Positions 52,251 through 64,000 of a stretch of 64,000 bases of DNA are shown here, in pieces. A program made the translations under genes and the position numbers. The DNA is from Gorsachius magnificus (lineage: Eukaryota; Chordata; Aves; Pelecaniformes; Ardeidae): NCBI GenBank assembly GCA_034008185.1, contig CM067084.1:15209385-15273384 (forward strand), read 5' to 3'. Numbering within the stretch: position 1 is the stretch's first letter; each line of letters begins with the position of its first letter. The notes under the pieces are model-generated. The model was given only the letters and a program-made list of their open reading frames with translations. It was not told where the DNA came from and made no database searches.

Positions 52251-55200
52251 CCTTTTTTAAGGCCTTATTTTAATAACATTGTCAATATTGCATGCTGTTG
52301 CTATACATGCTTATTTATTAACTATCGGGAAGTTTGAAAGAAACCATACATGATTATAAAACACAGATCAATTTGCAATATAAAGCAAAAGGATTTCTCT
52401 AGGTGTTTCCACTGAAACTTAGTGTGAGCAAAAATTAGCCTTCTAAATATAAATATAAAAAATACAACCAAATATTGATCTGATAACACATATCTGAAAA
52501 GCAGTTCTGTTGAAGCATCAAGAATAGTTTAATAAATGCTCGGTCGTAAAGATATATTTAAGTTCTGAATAAATAAATCAAAACATTAGTTTAGATCAGT
52601 ATTTGAACACTGCTCATCAGCATTTTTATATGTTGCTTCCATTTTACAAATGCTGCTACAATACAATGGAATTTCAGATGCTCTCCACATTGACTTAACT
52701 CATCTGTTATGGAATTCAGTTGGGAATTCTTTTGAATGTCCCACTTACAAGAGAACAATTTCACCAGCCCATCCTTGTCTCCAAAAGCCAGAGTTCCAGT
52801 GCAGTAGCTTGCTGTTATGATTTAAATATTTCCATAAAACCAAATGTCAGAGGATTTTCTGACAGTAGAATATGTAGTGAAAATTGAAAACATGTTATAA
52901 ACAGACTGAATTACTGTATAATTAGGATTTCCAAGAAGGCAGCTTGCAGGCTAGTCAGCATTTTAAAGATGCAGAAATAATAAATAATGGGGTTGTTCAT
53001 GTATTTGCTTCTCAATAAATACAAGTCTGTTAACACAGATCCAACTGACACAGATCCAACATTTTACAACTTTTCTAAATCAGTATTTCTTATTCTGTGA
53101 TTCCATTTGCTTTATCAAAAAACAGTAGGATATGAAAATATTCTATCAAGGTGATGTTTTAAACCAGTATGAAACAAACAGAATACTGTGGAACTTCCTG
53201 CTGCACAGAGTAACAAGTGCAGGTGGCTAAGGATGGAGGTATAGAACATTTTTCAACTAATTCTCCTTATATATAAATACAAACTACTTGCTTTTGTGTT
53301 CTATCTCTGTAAAATACAGATGCACTCTTCCTGGTCTGATCATGCAAGGCAAACTCAGTGAGCTCAGCTGAATCAGAAACCTGGAGTTGAATACTACTAT
53401 ATGCTACATGGTATAATATATAGAAAGACTTCAGGCTTCCTCACTCTTTTTTGAGTTGCATTCTCCCCCTGAGAATCTTTGTCTACCTCAGTGGTGGTTT
53501 TCACTCAGTTGAATTGTAGGAAGATGATATTTTAGGATTTGTTTGATCTGACTAATATCACTATCTTGCTGTTGGCAATGAACCAGGATCATCCTTAAAA
53601 AGCTGGTAACAAATGGATTCATTAAATTGTTTTAAGTTTTATTCCTAAATCTGCACTGTAATAAATTAAAGTTCTAGCAGAATTGTAGGAATGGAAAATA
53701 ACGATCAAAGTTTACAAATATAAATTGACTTCCTGTTTCAACTTGGCTAAGGAGCAGAGCCCATCCTCACACCTTTGCTTGGTTTATCTGGACAGCAGCT
53801 GTCAGTCAATGGAGTGCAACTATATAGGAACTTAACTTATTGCTGATATAAACTATCAAATAATGTTTTGTCACTAGAATAAAAAGTGATATATGCAGGG
53901 TACTCCAGGGATGAACAGACTGCAAATTCTAAAACCTAATGACTTCCTTGAAAATGATCCTGTAATTTCAGTGAATATAAACCTTGGAACAATTTTAAAA
54001 TCACTGTATTCCAATTCTATCTTTTTTTCCCAAGCATAAGTTTATACATAAGAGTAAATAATTACCAGTTCTCATGTTCTTACACATTAAAAATAGACAA
54101 GAGTTATGGTTATTATTTTATTGCCCAGAATTTTAACTGATGTTGTTTGGGCGAGTAATTTGACCATAGTACTATGTATAGCACTTTTCTTTTAAAATAC
54201 AGAAAGAAATGAAAAGCAGAGAAGAGCTTAATCCTGCCATTTTATGAAGGCCATGAAATATCACAAAAATTATGACTGCAAGCTATTGCCAGAGTAGGCC
54301 ATAAAACGCCTGTCATCTCACCATACTATTTACCATGCATCTCAGGAGATGCATTATACTCACAATAACCTGTCCCTAGCAGTACAACCTCCTTATAGCA
54401 CACCTTCCTCCAGAGCGATGTCTGATCAAGTGCAATTGCTGTTTCTTTCTGTGAGCTGATTCGCAATTAGATAACCCTGAACTTAAATGCGAAGCCACTA
54501 GAGTAAATAGGAGTGTTTGCATCAAAAGGTTCATGTACTGAATGTATTCGTCACAGAATTCAAGGGAATTTTATAAATCAAACTCCTAAACCAAGCCATG
54601 TATGTCTCTTAGGGATGTTGTAAAGCTGGCCACTTTTGTCTATCCACCCCTGACAAGTAAGCAGCAACTTGTCACTTCGTCGGCTTGGTACCTTATCTGT
54701 TACCATTCTTCACACCCAGGACCATTACCATATTGACAACAACTGTATCTGGGGAAGCAGCGTGTTCCTATGACTACTCTTATTGTGTCTGGCACTTCAG
54801 AGGGTATTTCATGAAATTATGTTTATAATACACTTATATCAGATATGTATGTAGCAACCATATAAATACAACTAATTTTCTTTCTTCCAACTTCAGTTCT
54901 TCTTACTTCTTGAGCTACTAAATCCCTTTAATAGTTTATAGGAGTAATCATATACAGGATCTGGTTTTTACTTTGTAACCATGTGGTTGGTAGATCAAAA
55001 CTGTAAGCAAAACTTGAGCTTTGCAACGAAGCAAATGTGCAGGTACATATTGCTATTAAAAACAGCTTTGTGCAAAACATGACAATATGTAACAGAGCAC
55101 ATAGCAGAAAAACACAGTGCCCAGCCAGAGCCAAGAAACACTGAAAGTACTCTGAAATGCCTACCTTAAGTATTTTCACATGAAACCCCCATTTATATAT

Positions 55201-57732
55201 TTGACACGTTTTTGAAAAGGAATTGGTAGAGAAATGAAGGAAAATTATTCTAACTATTAACTGTCAGGTAACAGGAAAGATTGCTGTCATGAACAGTGAT
55301 ACACTTTTGAAAGATGAGCGAGGAAAGGAAGAAGGAAGTACAGTAAGTCCACAATGCAAGCTGAAAGCAGCATGGAAGTAGCATTTTCTCTCACCACTGA
55401 ACAATGAAGAACAAGAATTTCTGCATCTTCTGGACCTTTCTGAGGATCAGAACAACAAGCTCAGAGCACCTCAGTTCATCTGCTTGTATCCTTTCAAGTT
55501 ACCTGTTATGTCACTGCTTTGTGAGTAGTAAAGAGCGGGAAAACCTTGTTTCATCTCCTTGACCTGACAAAAGCCAAATAGAAAATTCATACAGGATCAG
55601 TAAAAGATACTCAGATCTACAAAATTGTGCTGACACAAGGAAACAAAATGTAAAGTTTCATTTTTAAAAATACTTTCCTACTAATGTCCAATGCTTTCAC
55701 AACTTGCTTCTAAAAACAACAGTACGTATCATCCACAACAAGAACCTGTTTTCTACAGTGGTCATCCATTAGATGAACTGATACAAAAGTTGGAACGATT
55801 TATTATCAGCATCGCCTTGATATTTAGTCAGAGTGAGATCATACTTTTAATAATGTTTTCTTCCAGTTCCAAACTCTAATTATTCATTATAAATTAATTC
55901 CAGCAGAGATTAACATCACACTCCGTATCAATTGCTAATCTAAAGACTGCCTGACAATGATTGGCTCAGTATTTCAAAACTCCTCTTAACAGTGGATACT
56001 AAATATACTGAGGTCATGATTTTTTTTCCAACAATATAATTATTCATAGAGTTGTCCTACAAGACAATTATTCACAGAGTATCTCCTTTATCAACACAAG
56101 GAACAGATGAAGAGTTATGCATGTTGGTAAATATTAATTGATTTAGGCTTCTAATTATGTCTCTCCAGAAGCGTTTCATTATGAAAACATGACCAAAACT
56201 TGGTGTAGTAAAGCCCTGCATCTCCTAGTAACATGTATCCTGCTTAAGACTGACAATTTTTCAGATCTATTTTCAAGTAATTTTCTCTCCCCAAAGAATC
56301 AGTTGTCAGTGACTAATTCAATTACCACAAATTAAGTGTTTATTTTAATGTAAAAGTTTTACATCTCTAATTTGCATATTTTTTAATGTCTTTTTAGCTG
56401 CCAAATTTATAACAAAGTGATAAATAGAGCCTCCTAAGGGATTTATTTCAATTAAGCTTGGCTTCAGGGTGGTCCTTATTTCAGTCAAAACTAGAAAATT
56501 GATGCTTGATTTCCAAAGCAAAAGCCACACCAAGCTGCACAAAAATAATTCATTCTAACATTTTGCAGGGTTTCACTGATGTGCGTTCATGGTATGTTCT
56601 ACATTTTATTAATTGTTTATGTATTTTAGTGCTGTATTTCCAACAGTCTATAAAAAATCTTTTAATGTGGCTATAAGAAATAGTACAGCTGACATACCCT
56701 TTAATTTTTCTTCTAACATAAATTCTTTCAATGATAGTTCTTATAAGCTAATATCACTTTTTTTTTTCCAAAATAAGCTATTACAGAATACTAGAAAACA
56801 TTCAAACCATTAACACAAATACAATGAGAATAAACCATCAAAACTTTTTTTCAAGTCAATTATCACCATGAAAAGAACATGCATAAGGAATCAAACTAGA
56901 AAATTTAAGACATCAGAATACAGGAAATATGGTTTAGTGTTTAAATGCAAATGAAAATCACAAGATTTTTCCAGATTATCTTAAAATGCAACATTACATT
57001 TCATGAAAATGTTTTTGAACAAATGTGATGGGTTTCACATTGGTTGTGATGGTTCTAAACACCTTATTTACTTCATATTTGTCACAGAGATAGATAACAA
57101 AAGTAACTCTCCCCTCTTCCTGCCAGTACAATATTTACAAATTTGTTGAATGTTTTCCTATCACCAGAAAACATCAATACAATAAAAATCACATTTGACT
57201 GGCCTCTCCATTCACAATTGTATTGCAAGCTATTACTATTAATACTAATACCTCTTCTTATGTCAAGTAAACATATTTAATTATCTCAGCCATTAAATTT
57301 GCAAATGAGTCTCACTTGTCACCGGTAACCATTTGGTGCCAGAAATCCATCTTAAAATAAAGATTTGTCCTTCTTTAGGAAATAGTCAAGTCACTTCTTC
57401 CCCAAAACAAAGAACACCAGCTTGCCACTGGATTTATTCTATGTTTTGATACATATAGCAAGTTTTGATACATACAGCACGTGTTGCTGAAGTCTACCCT
57501 TCATCTGCTCTGGTAGGTCTGTATGTACATTTTATTTGAATGTTTGAAGTTGCATGCATATTTATATTTGAGCTCGGAGTTTGTCCATTCTTTTGGGCCA
57601 ACTTTTCTAATATGAATTACAGATGTTTAGCACTTTCAGAAAACTATTCCTAGCTCCCTCATAGACAGATCCAAAATGTTAGCAGATATGAAGAGGCTAA
57701 GACAATAGCATACAAAATTATAATTTGTACAG
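52251..57732. other. Non-coding unique DNA, no gene seen
   Basis: AT-rich DNA with no recognisable gene. Small duplications occur at 53033-53060 (13-mer ACACAGATCCAAC twice, 15-bp period) and 57443-57480, the latter listed separately. A weak CR1-like phrase near 53,187 ('gtggaacttcctgctgcacag') is too short to call. Confidence 0.65.
57443..57480. repeat. Adjacent 19-bp tandem duplication
   Basis: GTTTTGATACATATAGCAA (57443-57461) is followed directly by a copy differing at two positions (57462-57480). It is a slippage-type duplication. Confidence 0.85.
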
Positions 57733-57816
57733 AGCCATGGGGGTTGGACTAGATGACCTATAGGGGTCCCTTCCAACCCAAAACATTCTGTGATTCTATG
57801 ATTCTATGATTCTATT
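57733..57816 (+). mobile_element. CR1 LINE, terminal 3' tail
   Basis: About 84 bp: 'catgggggttggactagatg', 'ggggtcccttccaaccc' and then three to four octamer units (attctatg)n, the diagnostic avian CR1 end. It is extremely 5'-truncated and in sense orientation. The tail sequence is nearly the reverse complement of the tail at 60,556-60,610, so both belong to the same or a closely related subfamily. Confidence 0.93.
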
Positions 57817-60554
57817 CTTATGGCCATATATAGCTGGTTCATAGCTTTAGCAGATCATAGAAAATACTCAGCAGAGTTGAAGAAATATGTTTGAAGATAT
57901 GCATAGGCATACATTGTGTATGTACATACTTATTTTGGACATAAAGTGTATTTGCTTTTTGGCAGTTGTGTCTCTGGCTATCAATTCATATTTTAATGCT
58001 ATGCATACTGGCAGAATTGCTGTATACCCTGGGGGAGGGGGAAAGCAATTTCAGTCTCCTGCATAACTACATCTGTACACATCTAGAGGTGACTTTCAGA
58101 GTAACAGCGATTCCCATGTAGGTCATAGAACATAACAAAACAAAGTGGCTGTTTCTTTTCCCGTGATGACATCCCTTCATTCTTTGTGATAAAGCAATTT
58201 AATTCTATAGCTTTAATATTCTGCTTCCTTTGAACAGCTGAATTGGCTTCTGTAGGAGGCTTGACAACATGATCAAAGTTAAGGTGATCAAAATATTTCT
58301 TCTCTTTTTTTCTTAACACTTTTAGATTAAATTTGTTGAAGTTAGCACCATGTTGCATACTGGAAACACCTGGGTACAAATGCTCCTATATGGCCTAAAG
58401 ACTAAAACTGTATGAGTACAATCAGAGAATTATGCCACTGTTCATAGAAACAACTGATTTTACTTCCAACTTGCCATCCACAAAAGTACCTGCTGTATTT
58501 CAAAGAAATCACTTCCTAGAAAGTAATGGTAAGTTTTCAGGGACAGGACTAAAATAGAATTGCAGCATTTACTAATGTCAAAGACAGCGTATTATCAGTT
58601 TGTCTTGCCACAGTTTGTAGAGCAATAAGCCCATTTGTTCATAATGTAAACAAATAAACTTTTATGTTAATTTTGTCAACTGAAACAGGCTCTCCAACAA
58701 TCTTAAATAATTTGGCTTATCATATAATACTCTTCCTGAAAGCAAGTATTAAAAATTTTAAGCTTCACACTAAAATAGCATTCTTCGTGAAATGAAAGAA
58801 AAATTGTAAGTCATTTTCCATTACTCTAATTTACTTAAAAATTATAACATGAAGATTTGGAATAAAAGATTAAAAACTCCTGGATGCTGTAATGCTATTG
58901 CTTTAGCAAATGTCTTATTCAAAATAAGCAAATCTGCTAGTCATGGATAGAGAAACAGGCTTCAAGAAGTATTGCTTACTGTTTGACATGACTATTCATC
59001 AAGCTCCTGAACACTGGAGAAATGTTGTCTCATCATCCACACCAGTAATTAGTAATTGCATGACATTACAAGCAGTAATTTCCATAAGTTCTATTTCAGC
59101 CAAAAGAAACAAGAATTACTTTTCCAGATAAAAATTAAAACAGTACCAGTGTGTCCTATAATATAAACAGAGAAGCTCCAGGCATAAGCCAGAGAACGGA
59201 AGATGTTACATTCATGTCTCTGAACTAATTCTGAAGAAAATAAGCCCTTTACAGTTCTCAGAGCCCAGCCTAATACGACTGAAGTCAATTTTGCTAGTCA
59301 TCAGCTTAACTGGGAGAAGTATCGGGCCTAAAATATGACTTAAACTATTTTTCATGCCCTAGTTCCAAATAAACCATATAGGATGTTCAATTCTAGGATA
59401 AATACATCAGAGGCAGAAAAAAAGCCAAACATACTACAGATAACTTTAATGAAGGAGAGCAACATTCTTTTGGTACTTCCAGTGAGTGTGCCAGAAACAC
59501 TGGTCAAGCACATTAGCTCTTACTCTACAAGTGTTTCTGTTCCAACATTTAACAGGGATGAGCCAGTCATGAATGGCTGTAGTGAGCTTTCTTCTTACTT
59601 CAGTTCCTACCAGCACTGCTACACCGTGTGTTATGAGATATTAACAGCTGGCAGAGTTACAAGGTCACCTCATCCAGCCCTTGTCCATTCAGAACTGTTT
59701 TTTCCCTTTAATTTGTACCCTGTCATGAGTAGACTGAAGCAATAGGATTTCTCCTAATTCCTATGGAAATTTATTCTACAGGCTCCTAGGAATCATTTTA
59801 TTTTCTCCTTGATATTTTCACCTTTCATGCATTCTGTTCTATCAGACATTGGCACACTAACTTTCTGTTCATTCTTCTTAAGATTCTGTTCATCATTATG
59901 GCATTTTTTTGCTTAATTGTTAATTTTATTGAAAGTGCTACAAAACATTTTCTCTAAACATATGTCCATGTTTTAAGATAGTTACTTTGCATGACATGCA
60001 AATTCTACTGAATGTAACCACATTAGGATTCTCTCTCTTTATGATCAGGGTGTTAGGTGTTAGGGAAGTCTCCATATATCTCCCTCACTACACTTCACAT
60101 GTACGGCCTAGAACAAGAGAGTTGACCTTATGAACTCTACCAAGTATTTGCCTCATCACTATCCAGTTACAACAGATTGTTATATAGGAGAGGTAATGGG
60201 TTGTCCTGCGTCTTAGGTCACTGTGCCTAAAATACCATAACTGAAAAGTATCTTGCATTCTAATGGTACAGTAAGGATTTGAGGATTCAAGATGATTTGA
60301 ATCAATGATTTGAATCGAACACTGATTTATATACTTGAGACAGCCTTTCAAGATATGACAGTAGGCCATTTCTTAACTGTCCTGTTTTCTCCACCCACAA
60401 TTTCTTTCCCACTCTTCCAAGATGAATTGCCACCAGAGTCTGACTCCTAGGCTGTTCAGAGTCATAGCCCACCACTACTTATGAGCAGAGCTGTGGACAT
60501 TCTTTCTTCTCCCTAGCCCTTCTTTACATCTGTACAAGGCACAGTTCTTATATA
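57817..60554. other. Non-coding unique DNA, no gene seen
   Basis: 2.7 kb of AT-rich DNA lying between two oppositely oriented CR1 tails. Open frames reach at most 120 codons (59,383-59,745, +) and show no recognisable domain. A 12-bp doublet 'atgatttgaatc' lies near 60293-60316. No gene or RNA was identified. Confidence 0.65.
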
Positions 60555-62480
60555 CATAGAATCATAGAATCATAGAATGTTTTGGGTTGGAAGGGACCCC
60601 TAGAGGCCATGTAGCCCAACCCCCCTGCAGTGAGCAGGGACACCACTAACTAGATCAGGTTGCTCAGAGCCTCATCCAACCTGGCCTTGAATGTTTCCAG
60701 GGATGGGGCCTCCACCACCTCTCTGGGCAACCCGTTCCAGTGTTTCACCACCCTCGTTGTAAAGAATTTCCTCCTTATATCCAGTCTAAACCTAGCCTGT
60801 TTTAGTTTAAAACCATTACCCCTTGTCCTGTCACAGCTGGCCCTACTAAAAAGATTATCCCCATCTTTCCTATAGGCCCCCTTTAGATACTGAAAGGCCG
60901 CAATCAGGTCTCCCTGCAGCCTTCTCTTCTCCAGGCTGAACAAGCCCAACTCCCTCAGCCTGTCCTCATAAGAGTGGTGCTCCAGCCCTCGGATCATTTT
61001 TGTAGCCCTCCTCTGGACCCGCTCCAACAGTTCCATGTCCTTCTTGTGCTGAGGGCTCCAGAGCTGGACGCAGTACTCCAGGTGAGGTCTCACCAGAGCA
61101 GAGTAGAGGGGCAGAATCACCTCCCTTGGCCTGCTGGCCATGCTTCTCCTGATGCAGCCCAGGGTACGGTTGGCCTTCTGGGCTGCCAGCGCACATTGCT
61201 AGCTCATGTCCAGCTTTTCATCCACCAGCACGCCCAAGTCCCTCTCGGCAGGGCTGCTCTTGATCCTTTCTTCCCCCAGCCTGTACTGATACTGGGGGTT
61301 ACCCCGACCCAAGTGCAGGACCTTGCACTTGGCCTTGTTGAACCTCATGAGGTTCACACAGGCCCACCTCTCCAGCCTGTCCAGGTCTCTCTGGATGACA
61401 TCCCGTCCTTCTGGTGTGTCAACCGCACCACTCAGCTTGGTGTCATCCGCAAACTTGCTGAGGGTGCACTCGATCTCGCTAAGTCATTGATGAATATATT
61501 AAACAGCACCGGTCCCAGTACGGACCCCTGAGGGACACCACTCGTCACCGGTCTCCATCCGGACATCGAGCCATTGACCACTACCCTCTGGATGCGACCA
61601 TCCAGCCAGTTCCTTATCCACCGAACAGTCCACCCATCAAATCCATAGCTCTCCAATTTAGAGAGAAGGATGTTGTGGGGGACCGTGTCAAAGGCTTTGC
61701 AGAAGTCCAGATAGATGACATCCATTGGTTTTCCCTTGTCCACTGATGCTGTCACACCATCATAGAAAGTCACTAGGTTCGTCAGGCAGGACTTGCCCTT
61801 GGTGAAGCCATGCTGGCTATCTCGAATTATCTCCCTGGCCTCCATGTGCCTTAGCATAGCTTCTAGGAGGATCTGTTCCATGATCTTCCCAGGCACAGAG
61901 GTGAGGCTGACAGGTCGGTAGTTCCCAGGGTCTTCCTTTCTACCCTTTTTGAAAATGGGCACAATGTTTCCCTTCTTCCAGTCACCAGGGACTTCACCTG
62001 ACTGCCATGACTTTTCAAATATCATGGAGAGTGGCTTGGCGACTACATCGGCCAATTCCCTCAGGACTCTAGGATGCACCTCATCTGGTCCCATGGACTT
62101 AATGTGCATTCAGGTTCCTCAGATGGTCACGAACCTGATCTTCTCCTACAGCGGGAGGGGTTTTGCCCTCCCGGTCCCCCTCATGCCATCCATCAACTCG
62201 GGTGGGGTGAGGAGAGAGGTTACCCGTGAAGACTGAGGCAAAAAAGTTGTTGAGTACCTCAGCCTTCTCCTCATCTGCTGTTACCAGCTTGCCAGTCTCG
62301 CTCATCAGCGGGGGTATACTTTTTTTAACCATCCTTTTCTGGCTGATATACCTGTAGAAACCCTTCTTGTTATTCTTTGCATCCCTAGCCAAGTTTAGCT
62401 CCAGCCCCATTCCTACACAACCGGACCATGTCCCCATACTCTTCCCAGGATCCTTGTCTTGCTCTGGTTTCTGCTGTTCA
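60555..62480 (-). mobile_element. CR1 LINE, 5'-truncated, comparatively young
   Basis: About 1.9 kb of an avian CR1 non-LTR retrotransposon in minus orientation. The 3' end, at the low coordinate, has the octamer tail (atagaatc)n at 60556-60577 and then 'ttgggttggaagggacccc'. A 3' UTR of roughly 95 bp separates it from the ORF2 stop at 60650. The element continues through most of the reverse-transcriptase domain. The endonuclease half of ORF2 and all of ORF1 are missing, as expected from 5' truncation. Homology fades between about 62,450 and 62,560, so that boundary is approximate. The segment is visibly richer in CpG and GC than its surroundings and the reading frame is still largely open, which makes it the youngest long repeat in the window. 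Confidence 0.93.
60650..62450 (-). pseudogene. CR1 ORF2 reverse-transcriptase remnant, inactivated
   Basis: This encodes the C-terminal two-thirds of a CR1 ORF2 protein, which in intact elements nicks the target and reverse-transcribes the LINE RNA there. In order on the minus strand: a pre-RT segment with LELNLARDAKNNKKGF near 62.4 kb, [16 protein letters not shown] (from 62,100), a finger region with [10 protein letters not shown] and [14 protein letters not shown], motif [15 protein letters not shown] with its catalytic Asp, motif [12 protein letters not shown], and the catalytic FADD (61,442-61,453). The C-terminal domain follows ([44 protein letters not shown]) and ends at a stop at 60,650. 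Visible lesions are one extra base near 62,101, one base missing near 61,480 just before FADD, an in-frame TAG at 61,199-61,201 where CAG is expected, and a probable small deletion near 62,400. It is therefore non-functional. Open frames on the opposite strand here (60,974-61,531) are shadows. Confidence 0.9.
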
Positions 62481-64000
62481 TTCCCTGTGCTAATGAACTG
62501 GGGGATTAGGCAGTGAGGTCTGAGAGGAAACAAACAGATCTTTGGTGTACATGGAGCCATTCTCCTAAGAGGTTTCTTGAAACAAACTTCCTAATACACA
62601 AACTCGTAAGAACATCCTCCACAAACACTGCTGATAAGATGACCATAATGAAGGCCTATACAGGAGTCTGTCCAATAACAATGACAGCAAACTGAAATTA
62701 GTCACTTCATAGCCAAATAAGCCACTTTGCTGATTACTCCAGGTCCAGTTAGTTGCACACTGTATGGCAATCATCAGAAAGGTCAAGGACTTCAAAAGGT
62801 GTCACAGGAACTTATACTATTTGGCCAGGTGCCATAGGACATAGTACGCTAGGAAGGAGTAAATAGCGTAGCCTGAGTGGAATGAGGTTACTGCCTTTGA
62901 ACGAGAAATTTGCAGTGCCATGTAGAGCCCACTGTGATGCTAGACTCCAGAAATGGGACTCTTCGTACCACGGAATTGAAGACTGTGTAAGAAAAAGATT
63001 AAGGCTAAAGATCTGGGGCTTTCCTACATATTATATGCCTTCTTTCTCAGGTAACAACAGAAATATCTGCAAAACAACATGGGTGTAAGTAGTCACACAG
63101 TTTGGCCCATTTTATTTATCTAAAAAGATTTAAGTTAATAAATAATGACAGCTTCCCCAGCATGACCATTGCCTTCTCCCATTAATTTCCAGGAAAGTAG
63201 GTGTTTAGCAGCTTATTGTGAAGAATAGTTCTGGCAGAGGATATGTTCAGACTCTGTTCAAGATAACCTACAGAAGTTACTGTCTAAAATGTGCCTAAGA
63301 AATGACACCCCTATGCATAACACATTTTTTCTACCTGAGAGCAGATAAATAGGGTAGCAGAATAGTTGGAAATGGCTGCTGCCTGGAGAGCACTAACAAA
63401 GCTGTCAGCTATTAGAGAACTGTCCTTGGCTTAAGTGTATCTCAAGGCTGGGCTGGAACCAGATTGTACACAGATCCCAGAAACTTGACACAGGTATGTA
63501 AAATAGAGGTTGGTATCAGAGATGGCAATTATATGCATTATCACATGTCCACTATCGTCTGATGAAGGCACAGCTGGGATTAATGGAGTTTTCTAATATT
63601 CACTCAGGTCCTGCTACATGTCCATACCATCCTCAAAAATGTTGCCTTTCCTGAAAATTCTTGTATGGTCAGTTTTCAGTTTTCCAAACCCCCAAGGAAC
63701 TTGATTTGTTCCTGTTATTATTTACTAGCTTTTTTAATTCTACAAGTATCCTACAGGCCATGGATTGGTCAATGGACTAATAGGCTGTGCAGTTAAAGAA
63801 GCCAGTGGACTAAGGGCAATACTCATCAAAAACTTAGATGGAGGTGGCCAAAGACATCACAGAACTGAGGGTGGGCCTGTTCCACAACTAAGCACTGCAT
63901 AACCTCAGTCTGCTCAGTAATTCTTTTCAATTCATGCCTCCCCCATGGGGCTGAGAAAGCTGGAGTAGGTGGCCTGCTGCTCCTCTGCCAAGCTTGTTTC
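62481..64000. other. Non-coding unique DNA, no gene seen
   Basis: The first 80 bases or so may still belong to the 5' end of the CR1. Beyond that there is no recognisable gene, repeat or RNA. Open frames are at most 76 codons. Confidence 0.6.

Noticed and set aside
53160..53260. Possible further old CR1 fragment (+)
   Set aside because: Only one short phrase ('gtggaacttcctgctgcacag') resembles CR1, with no supporting flanking landmarks.
60974..61531. 185-codon open frame on the + strand
   Set aside because: It is the antisense shadow of the CR1 reverse-transcriptase region.
1..64000. CRISPR arrays, rRNA operons, bacterial operons, LTR pairs or virus-derived genes
   Set aside because: No regularly spaced repeats, rRNA signatures, Shine-Dalgarno-led gene clusters, paired LTRs or retroviral-type frames were seen. 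The repeat content is that of a vertebrate nuclear genome.

Overview
The window looks like 64 kb of a bird nuclear genome with no host gene that I can recognise. The case for a bird rests on interspersed repeats. Several CR1 retrotransposon (LINE) copies end in the avian CR1 3' tail, an ATTCTATG-type octamer repeat next to 'GGTTGGAAGGGACC' or 'GGTTGGAAAAGACC'. Older copies end in the form seen across turtles, crocodilians and birds. Two faint MIR-like SINEs also fit an amniote. The DNA is AT-rich and CpG-poor outside the youngest CR1. The open reading frames outside repeats are short, match no family I know and are about what chance gives in DNA of this composition. I read the window as intergenic DNA or the inside of a very large intron.

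Layout. 1-4.4 kb: unique AT-rich DNA with one G-rich quadruplex-type patch. 4.37-4.76 kb: a 3' CR1 fragment (+). 4.8-14.5 kb: unique DNA with a 45-bp CR1 tail at 9.9 kb and a MIR-like relic at 12.5 kb. 14,494-14,600: a long imperfect hairpin, the most distinctive non-repeat structure here. 14.6-28.5 kb: unique DNA with an old CR1 at 21.5 kb. 28.5-29.4 kb: a long, heavily decayed ancient CR1 (-). 29.4-43.8 kb: unique DNA with another ancient CR1 piece at 31.7 kb. 43.8-57.7 kb: a MIR-like relic, a second ancient CR1 3' end at 52.1 kb, and a sequence-complex block at 48.5-49.0 kb that could be a conserved non-coding element. 57.73 kb: a short young CR1 tail (+). 60.55-62.5 kb: a 5'-truncated, comparatively young CR1 (-) that still shows most of its reverse transcriptase, broken by frameshifts and one stop codon. 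62.5-64 kb: unique DNA.

No set of genes works together here; the only protein-coding relic is the CR1 reverse transcriptase. I found no rRNA, tRNA or CRISPR feature, and no recognisable virus-derived gene. I see no evidence for a new biological system. The best leads are the 14.5-kb hairpin and a few candidate regulatory blocks, whose status depends on comparative alignments that I cannot run.
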